Assembly: GCA_009733715.1 (NCBI GenBank) | Contig: WMKJ01000001.1 | Location: 186,001-250,000, forward strand | Length of the DNA: 64,000 nucleotides | Direction: 5' to 3' | Source of the DNA: Herpomyces periplanetae | Taxonomy: Eukaryota > Ascomycota > Laboulbeniomycetes > Herpomycetales > Herpomycetaceae | In this document: piece by piece, positions 44,263-54,791 of the stretch | Layout: every line of letters starts with the position of its first letter | Position numbering within the stretch: the first letter of the stretch is position 1 | Notes under the pieces: model-generated | Databases searched by the model: none | What the model was told of the DNA's origin: nothing | What the model saw: the letters and a program-made list of their open reading frames with translations, nothing else | Translations under genes and position numbers: made by a program

Positions 44263-45021
44263 ATGCAGCCTACACTGGACCATCTTTCATCAAATCCTTT
44301 CACAATGACTCCCGGAATATGTCTTGGTGATCAGGTTCTTGCAATGAAAACTTCCGGAATCGTCTGTGATGAATCTCGTAAATCGTCAACTCAACTCACA
44401 TCCATCATGTCACCATCTGTTGAAGGTACCTTTTCGTTAGCTGGTCTGACACTTTTAAATACTCCATTTGAAAATGTCGTCTCACGGTGTTCATGGTCAT
44501 CGAGTTGCACCGATTCTATCAGTCCACATCGTGATACTTCTCTCACAACTTTACCTGCTCTTGATTTTGAAGCGCGTTCATCTTTCGAATCAATCCTCAC
44601 ACTACAGTTTACCCCTTCAACATCTTCCGCTACGTCAACATCATCGTCAAACCAACCAGCTTCTACGCCGACCAAACGAAAATCTATCCTCAAACCGTCC
44701 GGAACGTTTGAACGTCGGCATTATCATGAAAATGATACAACCCGGTCAAAACTTGGTGAATCTCCGTCACTTGATCTCATTGATGATAGCCATCGAGTCC
44801 GCTGGTTAGATCTCCACTCAAATGAGCCTTTGTACACCGTAAAACGGTGTCGTAAGTGGATCCGTCCAGAAATTCATCAATTTGAGCCTACGCGCTTTCG
44901 CATGCTTGTCTGGCAAACGCAAAATTTACTGTGGTCAAAGCGTAAAAGTTGCTCTCATCACATTAGGTGTGGCCAATTTCGTGTCAGATCATGGATCTCG
45001 AGGTCATCAAAGTCTTTATAA
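44263..45021 (+). CDS. Tandem paralogue 3: protein with SILK and RVxF-type motifs
   Basis: 252 aa. Ser/Thr-rich N-terminal half, then KRKSILKPSGTFERR (SILK at 141-144). After a 33-residue spacer comes HRVRWLDLHSNEPLYTVK (RVRW at 178-181), then FRMLVWQTQNLLWSKRKSC and a basic end. This is the best-preserved member; the KSILKxxGTFE core is shared word for word with the gene at 41368, and the RVRW-to-end part with that at 39465. It probably docks to PP1 or Ppz-type phosphatases; no enzymatic domain is visible. The gene ends 47 bp from the stop of PRP17, tail to tail. The ATG is preceded by a pyrimidine-rich TCACAG that may be a leader intron acceptor. Confidence 0.75.
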   Translation: MQPTLDHLSSNPFTMTPGICLGDQVLAMKTSGIVCDESRKSSTQLTSIMSPSVEGTFSLAGLTLLNTPFENVVSRCSWSSSCTDSISPHRDTSLTTLPALDFEARSSFESILTLQFTPSTSSATSTSSSNQPASTPTKRKSILKPSGTFERRHYHENDTTRSKLGESPSLDLIDDSHRVRWLDLHSNEPLYTVKRCRKWIRPEIHQFEPTRFRMLVWQTQNLLWSKRKSCSHHIRCGQFRVRSWISRSSKSL

Positions 45022-45068
45022 ATCTTATCATCATGATCCCTTTGTCAACTTATTCGACTGCATTCTTC

Positions 45069-46700
45069 TCAGTCCCAGTATTTGATCACGCCATTTAAAT
45101 CACCAGTTACTACTTTACTAGTTTCCCGTGGATGCCATTGGCAAGATACAACTGGCGTTTCACTTGCTAGTATCTTATGCCACATTTTGCATGTTTTCCA
45201 ATCCCAGAAGCAAACGTACCCTCCTGTATCGCCGCTCATAACGATGCATCCGTCCGGTGAGATGGCTACGTCAATCGCGTACCCAGCGTTATTGTGACCA
45301 CGAAACACTTTACGACAGTTCTGACGGAATCGATCAGTCGCAGCGTAAACTACCATTTGGTTGTCCGAGGATTGAAATAACACGCAAGGCTTAACAGGAT
45401 GATGTGCTGCTCGTACCATACTATACATATATGGCTCGGCAATAAATTTGATTGGTACGGGAATTCCATACTCCCAAGCTCTTAGTGATTTATCATCACT
45501 TGTGGTTATAAATCGACGATTCTCATCACAGAATGTGATGGTATTTACTGCACCCAAATGATGATCGTACTCTTGAACTTGCTCCCCACTACGAATGTCA
45601 AACTGGACTATCTTTTTATCCGCCATTCCCGCCAAAAATTCGTGGTTGATGTTAACATCCGGATTAAATCGGATACAGTGTGCAGTCTTGCCTGTTGTGA
45701 ATCTTGATATGCATTTTCCCGTTTCTGTGTCCCATAATTTCATGTATCGATCGTAGGATGACGTCAGAAATTGGCGTCCTGTCGCATTAAAACAAATGTC
45801 ATTTACAGATTTATCATGACCTTTATACGTGCGTAAAAGTTCCCGTTCGTGGTAAACATCCCATAGTTTTGCCGTACCGTCTGCTGAGGCTGACAGAAGC
45901 AAGTGACCGGAGTCGGGAATAAATCGCATTTGTGTAATAGGCTTTGTATGTTGCTTCCACGTGTGGATTAAGCGTTTTGGTACGTAATTCTTGATATCAT
46001 GAACGTCGAGCTCACTATGCAGATTGATGCCCAAGTCCTGGGGGACGTGCATGTACGTGCGACCCAAGTAATCATAAGCCTGTGAAGCGTGGAGCTGACT
46101 CGTTTCACGGCCGTGTTCACTTTCCACGTAGTCAGTTCCCGCTTTACTTGGAGCAGAAGGCTGTTCCTCAATTTGATCTTCTTCGTAAACGTAAACAATT
46201 TCTACGTCTGCATCTGTATCCGTGTCAGCATCAGTGACACTGTTGGTGGCCGGGTTAACATTGGGGCGACTGTCGCTGGTTTTTGGATGTTTAGTTACCG
46301 TAGCAGAAATGGCTTCCGTAGTAGCGGTGGAGACGTCTTCGTCGATAAAGCGAGCCCAGGGTCCTTTATACGCACCGGGGCCGTAAACGATACTCGGGTT
46401 TCCCGTATCCTCACGGGCACGTTTACGCTCTCTGTGACCTCGCTTTGGTGTCGCGTTGTGCGATACACCTTGTTGTGTAGTATGCGTAAATCTTTCGTGT
46501 AGTCCCCAACGAAAGTGTGCATCATTAACACAAATTTCCTCCGCCCATCCCGTAGGCACACGACCTTCACTTGACGCTTGACCAGTTTGAATAGCAAGAC
46601 ATGATTCTTCTTGTCCTTCTGAATTTCTAATCCCGCTGCTCCCTTGTGATATTTGTGATTTTATAACCCTTGATACAGCACTAGTCTCCCCGGGTAACAT
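45069..46700 (-). CDS. PRP17: Pre-mRNA splicing factor PRP17/CDC40 (WD40 repeats)
   Basis: 543 aa from the ATG at 46700; the frame is open to a GTG at 46787, and a further 5' exon is possible because the usual N-terminal segment of the family is not visible. PRP17 joins the spliceosome for the second catalytic step. Seen: WAEEICVNDAHFRW, then VYGPGAYKGPWARF, matching the conserved pre-WD40 linker. An acidic low-complexity stretch rich in DTD/EED follows, then RTYMHVPQDLG. The C-terminal seven-repeat WD40 propeller begins IHTWKQHTKPITQMRFIP and runs through LLSASADGTAKLWDVY, FLTSSYDRYMKLWDTETGKC and MSGDTGGYVCFWDWKTCKMW to the end at VTGDLNGVIKYWD. The propeller is complete and closely matches the family. 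Confidence 0.92.
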   Translation of the reverse strand: MLPGETSAVSRVIKSQISQGSSGIRNSEGQEESCLAIQTGQASSEGRVPTGWAEEICVNDAHFRWGLHERFTHTTQQGVSHNATPKRGHRERKRAREDTGNPSIVYGPGAYKGPWARFIDEDVSTATTEAISATVTKHPKTSDSRPNVNPATNSVTDADTDTDADVEIVYVYEEDQIEEQPSAPSKAGTDYVESEHGRETSQLHASQAYDYLGRTYMHVPQDLGINLHSELDVHDIKNYVPKRLIHTWKQHTKPITQMRFIPDSGHLLLSASADGTAKLWDVYHERELLRTYKGHDKSVNDICFNATGRQFLTSSYDRYMKLWDTETGKCISRFTTGKTAHCIRFNPDVNINHEFLAGMADKKIVQFDIRSGEQVQEYDHHLGAVNTITFCDENRRFITTSDDKSLRAWEYGIPVPIKFIAEPYMYSMVRAAHHPVKPCVLFQSSDNQMVVYAATDRFRQNCRKVFRGHNNAGYAIDVAISPDGCIVMSGDTGGYVCFWDWKTCKMWHKILASETPVVSCQWHPRETSKVVTGDLNGVIKYWD

Positions 46701-47451
46701 ATTTAAGAATTTGTATTCGAACGTGAACTCATCACAATTCCACCGCGGGATCTGTTTCGTCCGTGCACACACAAAATTTCTTTTCACGTGCTATCTTACT
46801 AATACTCGCTTACATTACGTGGATGTGTTAGTTTGCTAGGCGGGGGAAGTTGTGGGGAGTCGGGATACCGGGTAAGAGATGAACGGGAGACCGGGATTGG
46901 GATATGAAAAAATACGGGATGGGAAGGAAGTTGGAGATTGGGAAAGAGGGAATGGCTTGGCTCGGTTCGGCACGGCTTGAATTGACAATATGCCGAAAAG
47001 GGTAAAAATGAGGCCGAAAAAAATTATTCATTTCTTAAAGCTAAAAACTGACCATCGCGTCTAAAAAATTCTCATAAAGTTAACAAACACTTCACAAAAT
47101 TTACACGGAATCTATTGTCTGCTGCTATAAGAAACAATAGACTAATTTTTTGTTGTTTCACTATATCCTGACTACAACACAAACTATCATTGCTCCATGA
47201 TACGGTCAATTTAAAAATTTATCCACATATTGTGGATTAACCAAAAATTTGTTTCACCATGTATAATTCTTACAGGGACTCAAGACTCGATAACTCCACT
47301 TAACAAAACGGTCCGTGTATCCAATCATTACTATTGGTCAAGTCGGATGATTTTCTTCTTCTAGCGTCCTCCTGATTAAGGCCGTAAAGCTCCGAGTAAG
47401 CTTCAAGACATATCAAATCCTGTTCGCACTGTGGGTCATCTCAGGCGAATG
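46701..47451. other. Intergenic
   Basis: 750 bp between PRP17 and the 47452-49644 gene, which lies on the same strand; the PRP17 promoter and possibly its first exon. CACGTG at 46785-46790. Confidence 0.4.
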
Positions 47452-49644
47452 CTAGAGCGCATCCAAAAAATCGGCTATCAGATCCTCATATGAGCCTTTT
47501 ATTTCTTCATTCACATTAGGCTGAGTGAAGTTGGATGTGCAAGTGGCGACATTGTCATTTACTAAAGCGGTTTCATCCCTTCGCGATTTACTGCCCCATA
47601 CACTAAGTATGCTTCCATCCTCCTTGGGGCGTTCGGGAGGGCCTTCGTCAGGATATTCGTTGGGAATTCTGCTTTCTAGGGACTCAATACACTCCTCGGG
47701 AAGTACTCTTCCACCTCTGATATCGGAAGCTAGAACAGTATATTCTAAGGCTTTTTTACCCGATATTATCAACTCTTCCGTCCATCCTAAACATTTGGTT
47801 AAACTTTGATTAATCTTTTGACAATCCACTATAAGTTGGCGATGTTTTGCCAAATCCTGCTGGAGGATCTTTTCATCCTTCATCAATTTAAAACTATCAG
47901 CTGAGTTGCTCTGACTTGATGATTCTGACTCTGACTCTGATTCGGCAGAGAATATTTCTCGGTCATTAAACTCATTTGAATCTGAAGTACTATCCAAATC
48001 CTCCATGCTCTCCCCCAAACCTGACACTGAAAGTAATAGTTCTTGTGACCCATTTCCTGCACCAACTTCGCTTGAAGTTGGGCGTGATGCAGTGAGGGTT
48101 TTACATGAAAGATCACTGATACGACCCCAGCGGGTTAAACGTCTGAAACGGCGTATTTCGGATTTTTGTTTACGAATTTCCCGCTCTAATTGTCGATTAA
48201 TGGCTAATAAACTTGAATTACTGATCTCCAGGTCGAGAACTTTGCGGTTCCGTCTGGCATTGGCGGCAGCATCATCAAGGCACAATGATTGTGATCCAAT
48301 TTTTGAAGGTGACGATGGACTTGATGTAATTGGGGATGAGATATCACCAGTTTCGTGAAAGTTTGTCGTTATAGTGGTCTGACATGCACCTCTTTCACAT
48401 GATTGGGTAGGACGGATAGACCCTGAACTTGTATTGACTGTGCTGATAGTCTGTTGCACAACCGTCATTTGAGATTCAGCAGTTGCCGCGACTTTTCCTG
48501 TATCGGTTTCATTAATTTCCCTTAACTGGTTGGTCCATTGCTCCTTATTCCTAGGCTTTATTTGGTCCACATTTCCTATTGGTCGCAAAAGTGAATTTCC
48601 CTGTGAGGTGATGCGAATTTCCGAATTGTTCACATCTTCTGATGTTGTTCCCGTAACCGGTTTAGAAACTTGACTGCCCACAGAATTTTCCCGTTTTGCG
48701 TGTTTCGGGATTTTATCCACATTGGAGTTTATATTTTGGTATGTGGAATGTAAGGGTAACTTGGATGAAGTTGCAGTTGTACAGTTGGGCGTGGCTGTTA
48801 ACTCTGAGGATACATTGGCAGAAGACTTTGAAGATAATGGGTTTGACAGGATGGAACTTTTGGCCTTGAGGTCATCGTAGTGATTAGTGGTAAGCTGAGG
48901 TGACTTGAGACTGCAGACCATTGAGCGAGGTGATGAACGATTAGATAATGGTATACGGGGAGAAAAGTCTTCTTTAACGCCATTAGCGTAAAAAAATGTG
49001 GGCATTTTCTTTCCGGGAGATGTTGAAGAGTCCAATTGTTTGACATCATCAGCACGAATAAATCTGGAAGAAGTTGTAGCCTTGGACGACGTATCGGGGA
49101 ATACGATAGTTAGACCAGGAGAGGGAATAGAAGATTTACCGACTCGTATTGTCGGGGTGCTCTTTGTAGAAGGGGAAGGGGGATAGTAGTCATGATCAGA
49201 TTTTGGTTTACAATTGGGTAAACGTAGCCTTGATGAAGTTAGAGGACGATTTGGAGAGTTATTGATTGAAACGTGACTCAAAGAAGAAAATCCAAATGTG
49301 CTACATTTCGATTTGGGAGGAGAAGTTGAAATAGAGGGAGAAGCAGAACGTGAGAAGCCAGATCTAACGGTACAACGAGATGTTGAACCATCACGGGTAT
49401 GGGATGGGGTAATGGAAGGGGTGATTGAAAGAGATGAATCTTCGACGGTGGAAGTAGCACGTTTATGTGATGATGAAATTTCTCGACATACACGAGAGCA
49501 AGACGAAGCGGACGAAGTAAATTGTGCAGCAAGTCGAGGTTTGAGGGGTGAATCTGAATTTTTGGTTGATAAATAATTGTTAGGTGGTGTAAAGGGTAAA
49601 TGATGCGACTGCGGTGTGGCAGTTCTATTTGCATGTGATGACAT
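47452..49644 (-). CDS. Conserved coiled-coil protein of unknown function
   Basis: 730 aa from the ATG at 49644 (an upstream in-frame TTG is ignored). The first 430 residues are Ser/Thr/Pro-rich and disordered, with repeated SP/TP sites typical of proline-directed kinase targets. A conserved-looking block then reads NSSLLAINRQLEREIRKQ and SEIRRFRRLTRWGR, a basic helix. Further on LTKCLGWTEELIISGKKALE and VLASDIRGGRVLPEE follow a heptad-rich stretch. The acidic Ser-rich region between them carries an ESESESESSSQS repeat. From memory, the LLAINRxLExE and GGRVL blocks recur together in uncharacterised ascomycete proteins. No enzyme motif, TM or signal peptide. Cytoskeletal or signalling scaffold is only a guess. 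Confidence 0.7.
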   Translation of the reverse strand: MSSHANRTATPQSHHLPFTPPNNYLSTKNSDSPLKPRLAAQFTSSASSCSRVCREISSSHKRATSTVEDSSLSITPSITPSHTRDGSTSRCTVRSGFSRSASPSISTSPPKSKCSTFGFSSLSHVSINNSPNRPLTSSRLRLPNCKPKSDHDYYPPSPSTKSTPTIRVGKSSIPSPGLTIVFPDTSSKATTSSRFIRADDVKQLDSSTSPGKKMPTFFYANGVKEDFSPRIPLSNRSSPRSMVCSLKSPQLTTNHYDDLKAKSSILSNPLSSKSSANVSSELTATPNCTTATSSKLPLHSTYQNINSNVDKIPKHAKRENSVGSQVSKPVTGTTSEDVNNSEIRITSQGNSLLRPIGNVDQIKPRNKEQWTNQLREINETDTGKVAATAESQMTVVQQTISTVNTSSGSIRPTQSCERGACQTTITTNFHETGDISSPITSSPSSPSKIGSQSLCLDDAAANARRNRKVLDLEISNSSLLAINRQLEREIRKQKSEIRRFRRLTRWGRISDLSCKTLTASRPTSSEVGAGNGSQELLLSVSGLGESMEDLDSTSDSNEFNDREIFSAESESESESSSQSNSADSFKLMKDEKILQQDLAKHRQLIVDCQKINQSLTKCLGWTEELIISGKKALEYTVLASDIRGGRVLPEECIESLESRIPNEYPDEGPPERPKEDGSILSVWGSKSRRDETALVNDNVATCTSNFTQPNVNEEIKGSYEDLIADFLDAL

Positions 49645-51024
49645 GATTCTCAAAAGGGAATATTATGATCGATAGATCGGGGGATTCAATGTAGATGTGA
49701 GCATGACGATGTTTTCACAACCATTTTGTAAGAATGCGAATTGCCAATATTGTGTAGAACAAGTAGAATTTTAACTTTGTTTAACCAAACCACTTTAGGC
49801 GTATCGCGAGTATAAAAACGTTGGACATGAATAACCCGACCCAAAGTTCCCAGGAGAAGAAATCGATAATGATAAGTATTGAAGATAAATAAATTAATAT
49901 GAAACGATAAAAATGTGCTGGAATCCCCGATAAAATTGAGCTCTAATTAAAGAATCCCACGAGCCCATCGAGTAAATTTTTCCATCAACTCGATCGATCG
50001 TTGACTCCAAATTCGCTTCAAAAAATAAATAGTTTCCGATCACATGATTCGCATTAGGTAAGATGTGCGGAACGGAGGAATTTGTCGGAGGTTGAACTGA
50101 CGCGTCGAAATTTCATCGTGAAAATTTTTGATTTGGCCTAACATTTTTGCGTTTTTCACTGAAACGATATTCGTACAATTATTTTGGAGGATTTTGGTTC
50201 AATTGAATTGTAATATCTCAAGTTCTCTGTCTATTACGCTATATTCTGGGTTCACGTGCGTTTTTATGGATAGGATTTGGCGCTAATGTTAGTGCTGGAG
50301 TTAGCGTTGGAGACTATAATTGTGGTGACCTGAATTTCGGATATAAAAGCATCAGGTAAGGATTAGGGAATTGATAAAATGGGGATAATTTGTACAGGAG
50401 AGACAGAGGGAGGAAGAGTGTATTGAATGGTTTGGTTTAGATGAGTTTATACATGTGTATAGGTCCATTTCCATTCGCAATTCATCATGTACAATCATCA
50501 CACTAAACTATTTTTGCTCATTGAACATTTTGACGTTTTAAATTAAGCACATGTTTACATTACTTTAAAATATCCAAGTCAACGTATCCCTATTAATTTT
50601 CATTCTTAGCACACGGATTATTTTAGGACTAAACATTAATCCTCGTTTCATACAACGTAGCTATTTTTTCGATATTCTATGTACAGATAAACATTTTGTA
50701 CAATCAGACATTAATTTAATACGTTGTACAAAACATCGCAGAAACCAAATTTAAAACTCTAACCTAGCACATTTACATGAATCCATTTGCCGGTTAACTT
50801 TCTTTTATTTGCCGATGATTAATTCCTCAGTATCATATACCATGCGCTCCCAAAAGGGGAATTCAGGATGTTAACTCTTCTTCACCAAAACAAATGGTTA
50901 AACCTAGCAAAATATAAGTGGAATTCAGTTAATTTAATGCCCATTAATCCATAGTATGCGAATGTGGGGTTTTCGCATCTTAAATTGACCCATCAACCAA
51001 GAAATATAATAGGCGATAAGTTAG
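49645..51024. promoter_or_regulatory. Divergent promoter region (coiled-coil gene / DNA polymerase kappa)
   Basis: About 1.4 kb between divergent starts, AT-rich; CACGTG at 50253-50258. No gene seen. Confidence 0.4.
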
Positions 51025-52793
51025 ATGGCGAACGAATTAAAGTCGACATCGTCAAGTCAGTTGGCAGATTTAACACAAAAGAAAACAGAAATGGTTAATA
51101 GCTTGGAACATGATGAAACTTGGAGTTCTTCAAGTTGGAAGTATAAGGACACACTAAAGTATCGATTATTAGGAGCGTCGGTTACCAAAGCAGGACTGGA
51201 ATCGGTAGATCAAAAGCAGGTAATGATGATGGAGAGCTGCTGAAATATAAGAATGGCACGGCAAAAGCGTTAACATAAGAACGAGTATAGGTATCAAATA
51301 TTATATATAAAGTGTCGAAAGGTTCTAAGTATTTTACACGGGAAGAAGAAAAAGATGAGATACTTACACATAAAATTGACAAGTTAATTAAACGCAAACA
51401 TGAACTGGAAAGGGGAAATCTCAGCGGAGAGATTTATCGAGCTAATAAATTATTGAGTGAGCTGGAGGTTAACCGGGATTTATCGCAAAGGATTGTACAC
51501 ATTGACTGTGATGCATTCTACGCGGCGGTTGAGGAACTGGATAATCCAGAGTTGGTGAACATACCATTTGCGGTGGGAGAAGGTGTTATCAGTACGTGTA
51601 ATTATAAAGCCAGGGAGTACGGGTGCCGGAGTGGTATGGCATGTTTTGTAGCGAAAAAATTATGCCCATCGTTACATTGTATAGGGATTAATATGAATAA
51701 ATATGTTAAAGTGGCAGAGGATATTCGAGGAGTATTTACCCTGTATGATGAGAATTTTGAGGCGGCGGGCTTGGATGAAGCGTATCTTAATATTACGGAG
51801 TATTGTGGTGAACAGAAACGAACGGCGTGGGAGGTAGTGCAAGAGATTCGAGATTTAATACAGAAAAAGGTTGGAATTAAGGTGTCAGCGGGCATTGCTT
51901 GTAATGTTATGCTAGCCAAAATTGCATCTAATTACGGTAAACCAAATGGACAATACGAAATAGGGATGGATCGAGGGAAGATTATGGAGTTTATGACAAA
52001 TTTACCGACGAGAAAAGTAAATGGAATTGGACAAGTTTTAGAGAGGGAATTAAAGGCAGTGGGGATTAAAGTTTGCGGAGATATTTTTGAACATCGAGGG
52101 ATTTTGAGGATGTTGTTTGGGGATAAAACGTTTGAATTTTTGATGAGAGTGTATGCAGGAATTGGACGGAACAGGTTAGTAGATATCAGCAAGGTTGAGA
52201 AGCGCAGTATTGGAAGTGAAAGAACGTTTGGTGAAACAAGCTCTGGAGAGGAAATTCGAAGCAAACTACTGTCGTGTGCGCAGCAATTGGAGAAAGATTG
52301 TGTTGATACAAGAATTAAGGGAGGTTTAACGTTGGTAGTGAAGGTTAAACTTGATACATTTCAAGTGTATACGCGACAGAGGCAAGTTGTTAAGCCGATA
52401 TATAAAGCGGAAGATTTATTTCGGTATTCACAATCAATTTTGGAGAAGCTTGAGGCGGATTTGGGAAGATTAAAGATTCGATTGCTAGGTTTAAGATTAA
52501 CACGACTGGTTGGAGAAGGGGTCAGGGAGAAAGGGGGAAAGAATCTTAAATGGTATTTCAATCGAGCTGAAGATGGAGATGGTACGGTGGCGATTGTAAG
52601 TAAACGGTTGCGGGAAGATGAAGAGGGGATGGAAGGTGATAAGTTAGTTGAATGTCCAGTTTGTGGAAGTAGACAAAAGGTACAAAATGATGAAAAATTG
52701 AACGAACATGTGGATTTTTGTTTGTCGAAAGGAGAAATTATTAAAGCGGTTCAAGAAAGTTTGTTCGATGGAACGGGAAGTAGGATGGAATAG
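51025..52793 (+). CDS. POLK: DNA polymerase kappa (Y family), two exons
   Basis: Exon 1 51025-51219, intron 51220-51290 (71 nt, GTAATG...TATAG, phase 0), exon 2 51291-52793; 565 aa. Translesion polymerase of the DinB branch. Seen: the kappa-specific N-clasp, RLLGASVTKAGLESVDQ, then across the splice NIIYKVSKGSKYF. The palm has HIDCDAFYAAVEEL (first catalytic Asp at about 137) and GLDEAYLNIT (catalytic Asp-Glu at about 227-228). VSAGIACNVMLAKIASNYGK and PTRKVNGIGQVLERELKAVG (thumb helix-hairpin-helix) follow, and then SIGSERTFGE of the little finger. Near the C-terminus CPVCGS...HVDFC is a UBZ-type ubiquitin-binding zinc finger, used for recruitment to ubiquitinated PCNA. Budding yeast lacks this polymerase, which supports a filamentous fungus. 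The 3' end converges on the next gene, 137 bp apart. Confidence 0.93.
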
Positions 52794-52930
52794 GATGAAT
52801 GAGTGAAGTCAAGATGAAAAAGAAGGGATTATACAAGTCTAATGAAAGGGATTTACAAGCAAGTGAACAATATGGGTAGATGAAGGGGAAGGTATCCAAG
52901 AGAATTCAATGAAGTTAAGGAAGATGGTGA

Positions 52931-54082
52931 TTAAATGGAATGAATTGTGATGGATGGAGTAGCGGAAATAGAAGCAATGGTGGTCAAGGGAAAGTTGGAG
53001 GGCATATGGGATGTTATAGAATGATCAGGAAGATGATTTAGAGAAGGGGTAGGATGAAGAGAGATGGGGCAGAATTGGGAAATGAGGGAGGGAGAAGAAA
53101 TTGTAGGTTGAAGATTCGACACAAGAGAATCGAGAAATGGAGGATTTCGACGGATAAGTCGATGACGGGGAGGGCGGTAGATGGTTCGAGTTTGGGTTAG
53201 AAAGGAAGCACTAATTAATACACCCATGGGTTCAATATCCTGAAAGTCGCAGTGAAGTAAGGGAAGCTCATTGGGAAAGGCATTTGTGAAAAAGTTCATG
53301 GAATAATCTTGAACATAACGTAGGTTAATGGCATAATTTTGGCCGATGAAGTCAGCGTCGGGGAAATCTTGGGGATAGTTGTAGACGGTTTTTATACTGT
53401 GGAAGAGAGAAAGGGGTGGATGGGATTGGAAAAAGTGAAAATCGTTGTTAGTTGAGCATACATCTGGAAAATTGGATGTGCCGGGGAAATTCAGAACACC
53501 GGACCAATGGTAGCCTAAATTATAATCTGTGAAAGGTGTAGGATAAGTTAGAACGGTTGTTGTTATACCAAACATTTGATTATCGATGGTGATGGTGGAG
53601 ATAAGTTGTCCTTGGGAATTTCTTTCGGGGAGAGAGTATCCGGGAGGTAAAGGATCATATTTTAAAGAGGTTGAAGTAGTTTTCGAATCTTCGTCAACGA
53701 TGTAGAATAAGGTTCCAACAGTGATATGAGTCGATACACTATACGATGACCATTCGTAAACGACGACAGCAGGACGATTCACCACGCAAGAAGTTTGGCA
53801 GTTTTGATTGACTTGAACAGGTATAGGACCCGGGGTGATTAGAGGATCACGAGGATGAATTGAACGAGAAGCTAAAGGAAATTGAAATACGGGAGTGTGG
53901 GCATGCATGATGCACATTTAGTATACAAGAGAATGATATTGCAAGGGTTATTTGGCCAAAGAACTATACTTACCTTGAACTAATTGATGAAGATTTGGAA
54001 TGACGTCCAAAGTACAAAGTACTGAATGAAACCATGATAAAGTGAAGAACCATTTAGAAGGAATCCAACATTGCCAGAGCAT
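52931..54082 (-). CDS. Predicted secreted protein of unknown function (two exons)
   Basis: Exon 1 54082-53974, intron 53973-53872 (GTAAGT, ATACTAAA branch-type site, TTTAG, phase 1), exon 2 53871-52931; 349 aa. Exon 1 encodes a hydrophobic start, MLWQCWIPSKWFFTLSWF, that reads as a signal peptide or anchor. The mature part has CQTSCVVNRPAVVVYEWSSY and GTLFYIVD, a beta-rich region with many Thr/Ser. Two copies of a YPTPFTDYNLG / YNYPQDFPDAD style motif are visible. The C-terminus is Ser/Pro-rich. The AVVVYEW and VGTLFYIVDE patches resemble small secreted ascomycete proteins with a TVVYVV-type core, but I cannot assign a family. Head to head with the paraoxonase-like gene. Confidence 0.68.
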
Positions 54083-54791
54083 GGTCGGTTAAAAGGGGAA
54101 AAATGATTTCACGATAGTTACAGATGAGAGGGGGAAAAATGTGGTTTTATAGGAAAAATTATACTGGTTAATACACGCAAGAAATCAAATCAAGACTGCT
54201 TAATAGCTGGGGTTAAATTCAAATCCATAAATAGGCTGAAAAACTGTCTGGAAATAGTGGGATATTTGAAGAATAATGGGAAGATTTTATTTCTTGAATC
54301 ATGAAGAATTTGTCGGGGAGAGCGAACAAGGATTCATTGCAAGTGATACAAAGTCGGGAAGAGTCATCACTATGGGTAACTTGTTTGGACCAGGCGATAG
54401 TTGAAGATCCAAGAGAGGCGTTTGCAGTGAATGAACGTGGAAACGATTGATTTGAAGGATTTTCCCGGCGGTTGCACTTGTTTTACGGCACAAGGCAAAG
54501 TGAATCCAAGAAAATTCGTTTGGAAATAGTCTGAATTTGCCACATTTTCCACGATGGATGACTCTTTTGCACGGGTGGATTGGACCAAAGTGAACAGCAT
54601 CGCGCCCAACTAAACAATTCTTTGCTGTGCCCGTCTTCACAATCAACAACAAACCAATTCCATTCGTTTCGGGGAAAGCTCATCTTAGCTGTACAAAGTC
54701 AAAGCCAGATTTTGCCATTTCCCGCTCTCCGAATTGGATTTTGGCCAAAACATCACGGAGCTTTTTTCGCAGTTCAAAACCACGGTTCACG
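54083..54791. promoter_or_regulatory. Divergent promoter between the secreted-protein and paraoxonase-like genes
   Basis: 709 bp between two ATGs. Several overlapping open frames are present on both strands but none has motifs or splice support. Confidence 0.4.

Noticed and set aside
46701-46787. GTG-initiated N-terminal extension of PRP17
   Set aside because: Not a normal start; if this stretch is translated it must come from a spliced upstream exon that I could not find.
54299-54683. Overlapping minus-strand frames
   Set aside because: Three frames are open at once, within a divergent promoter; none has motifs.
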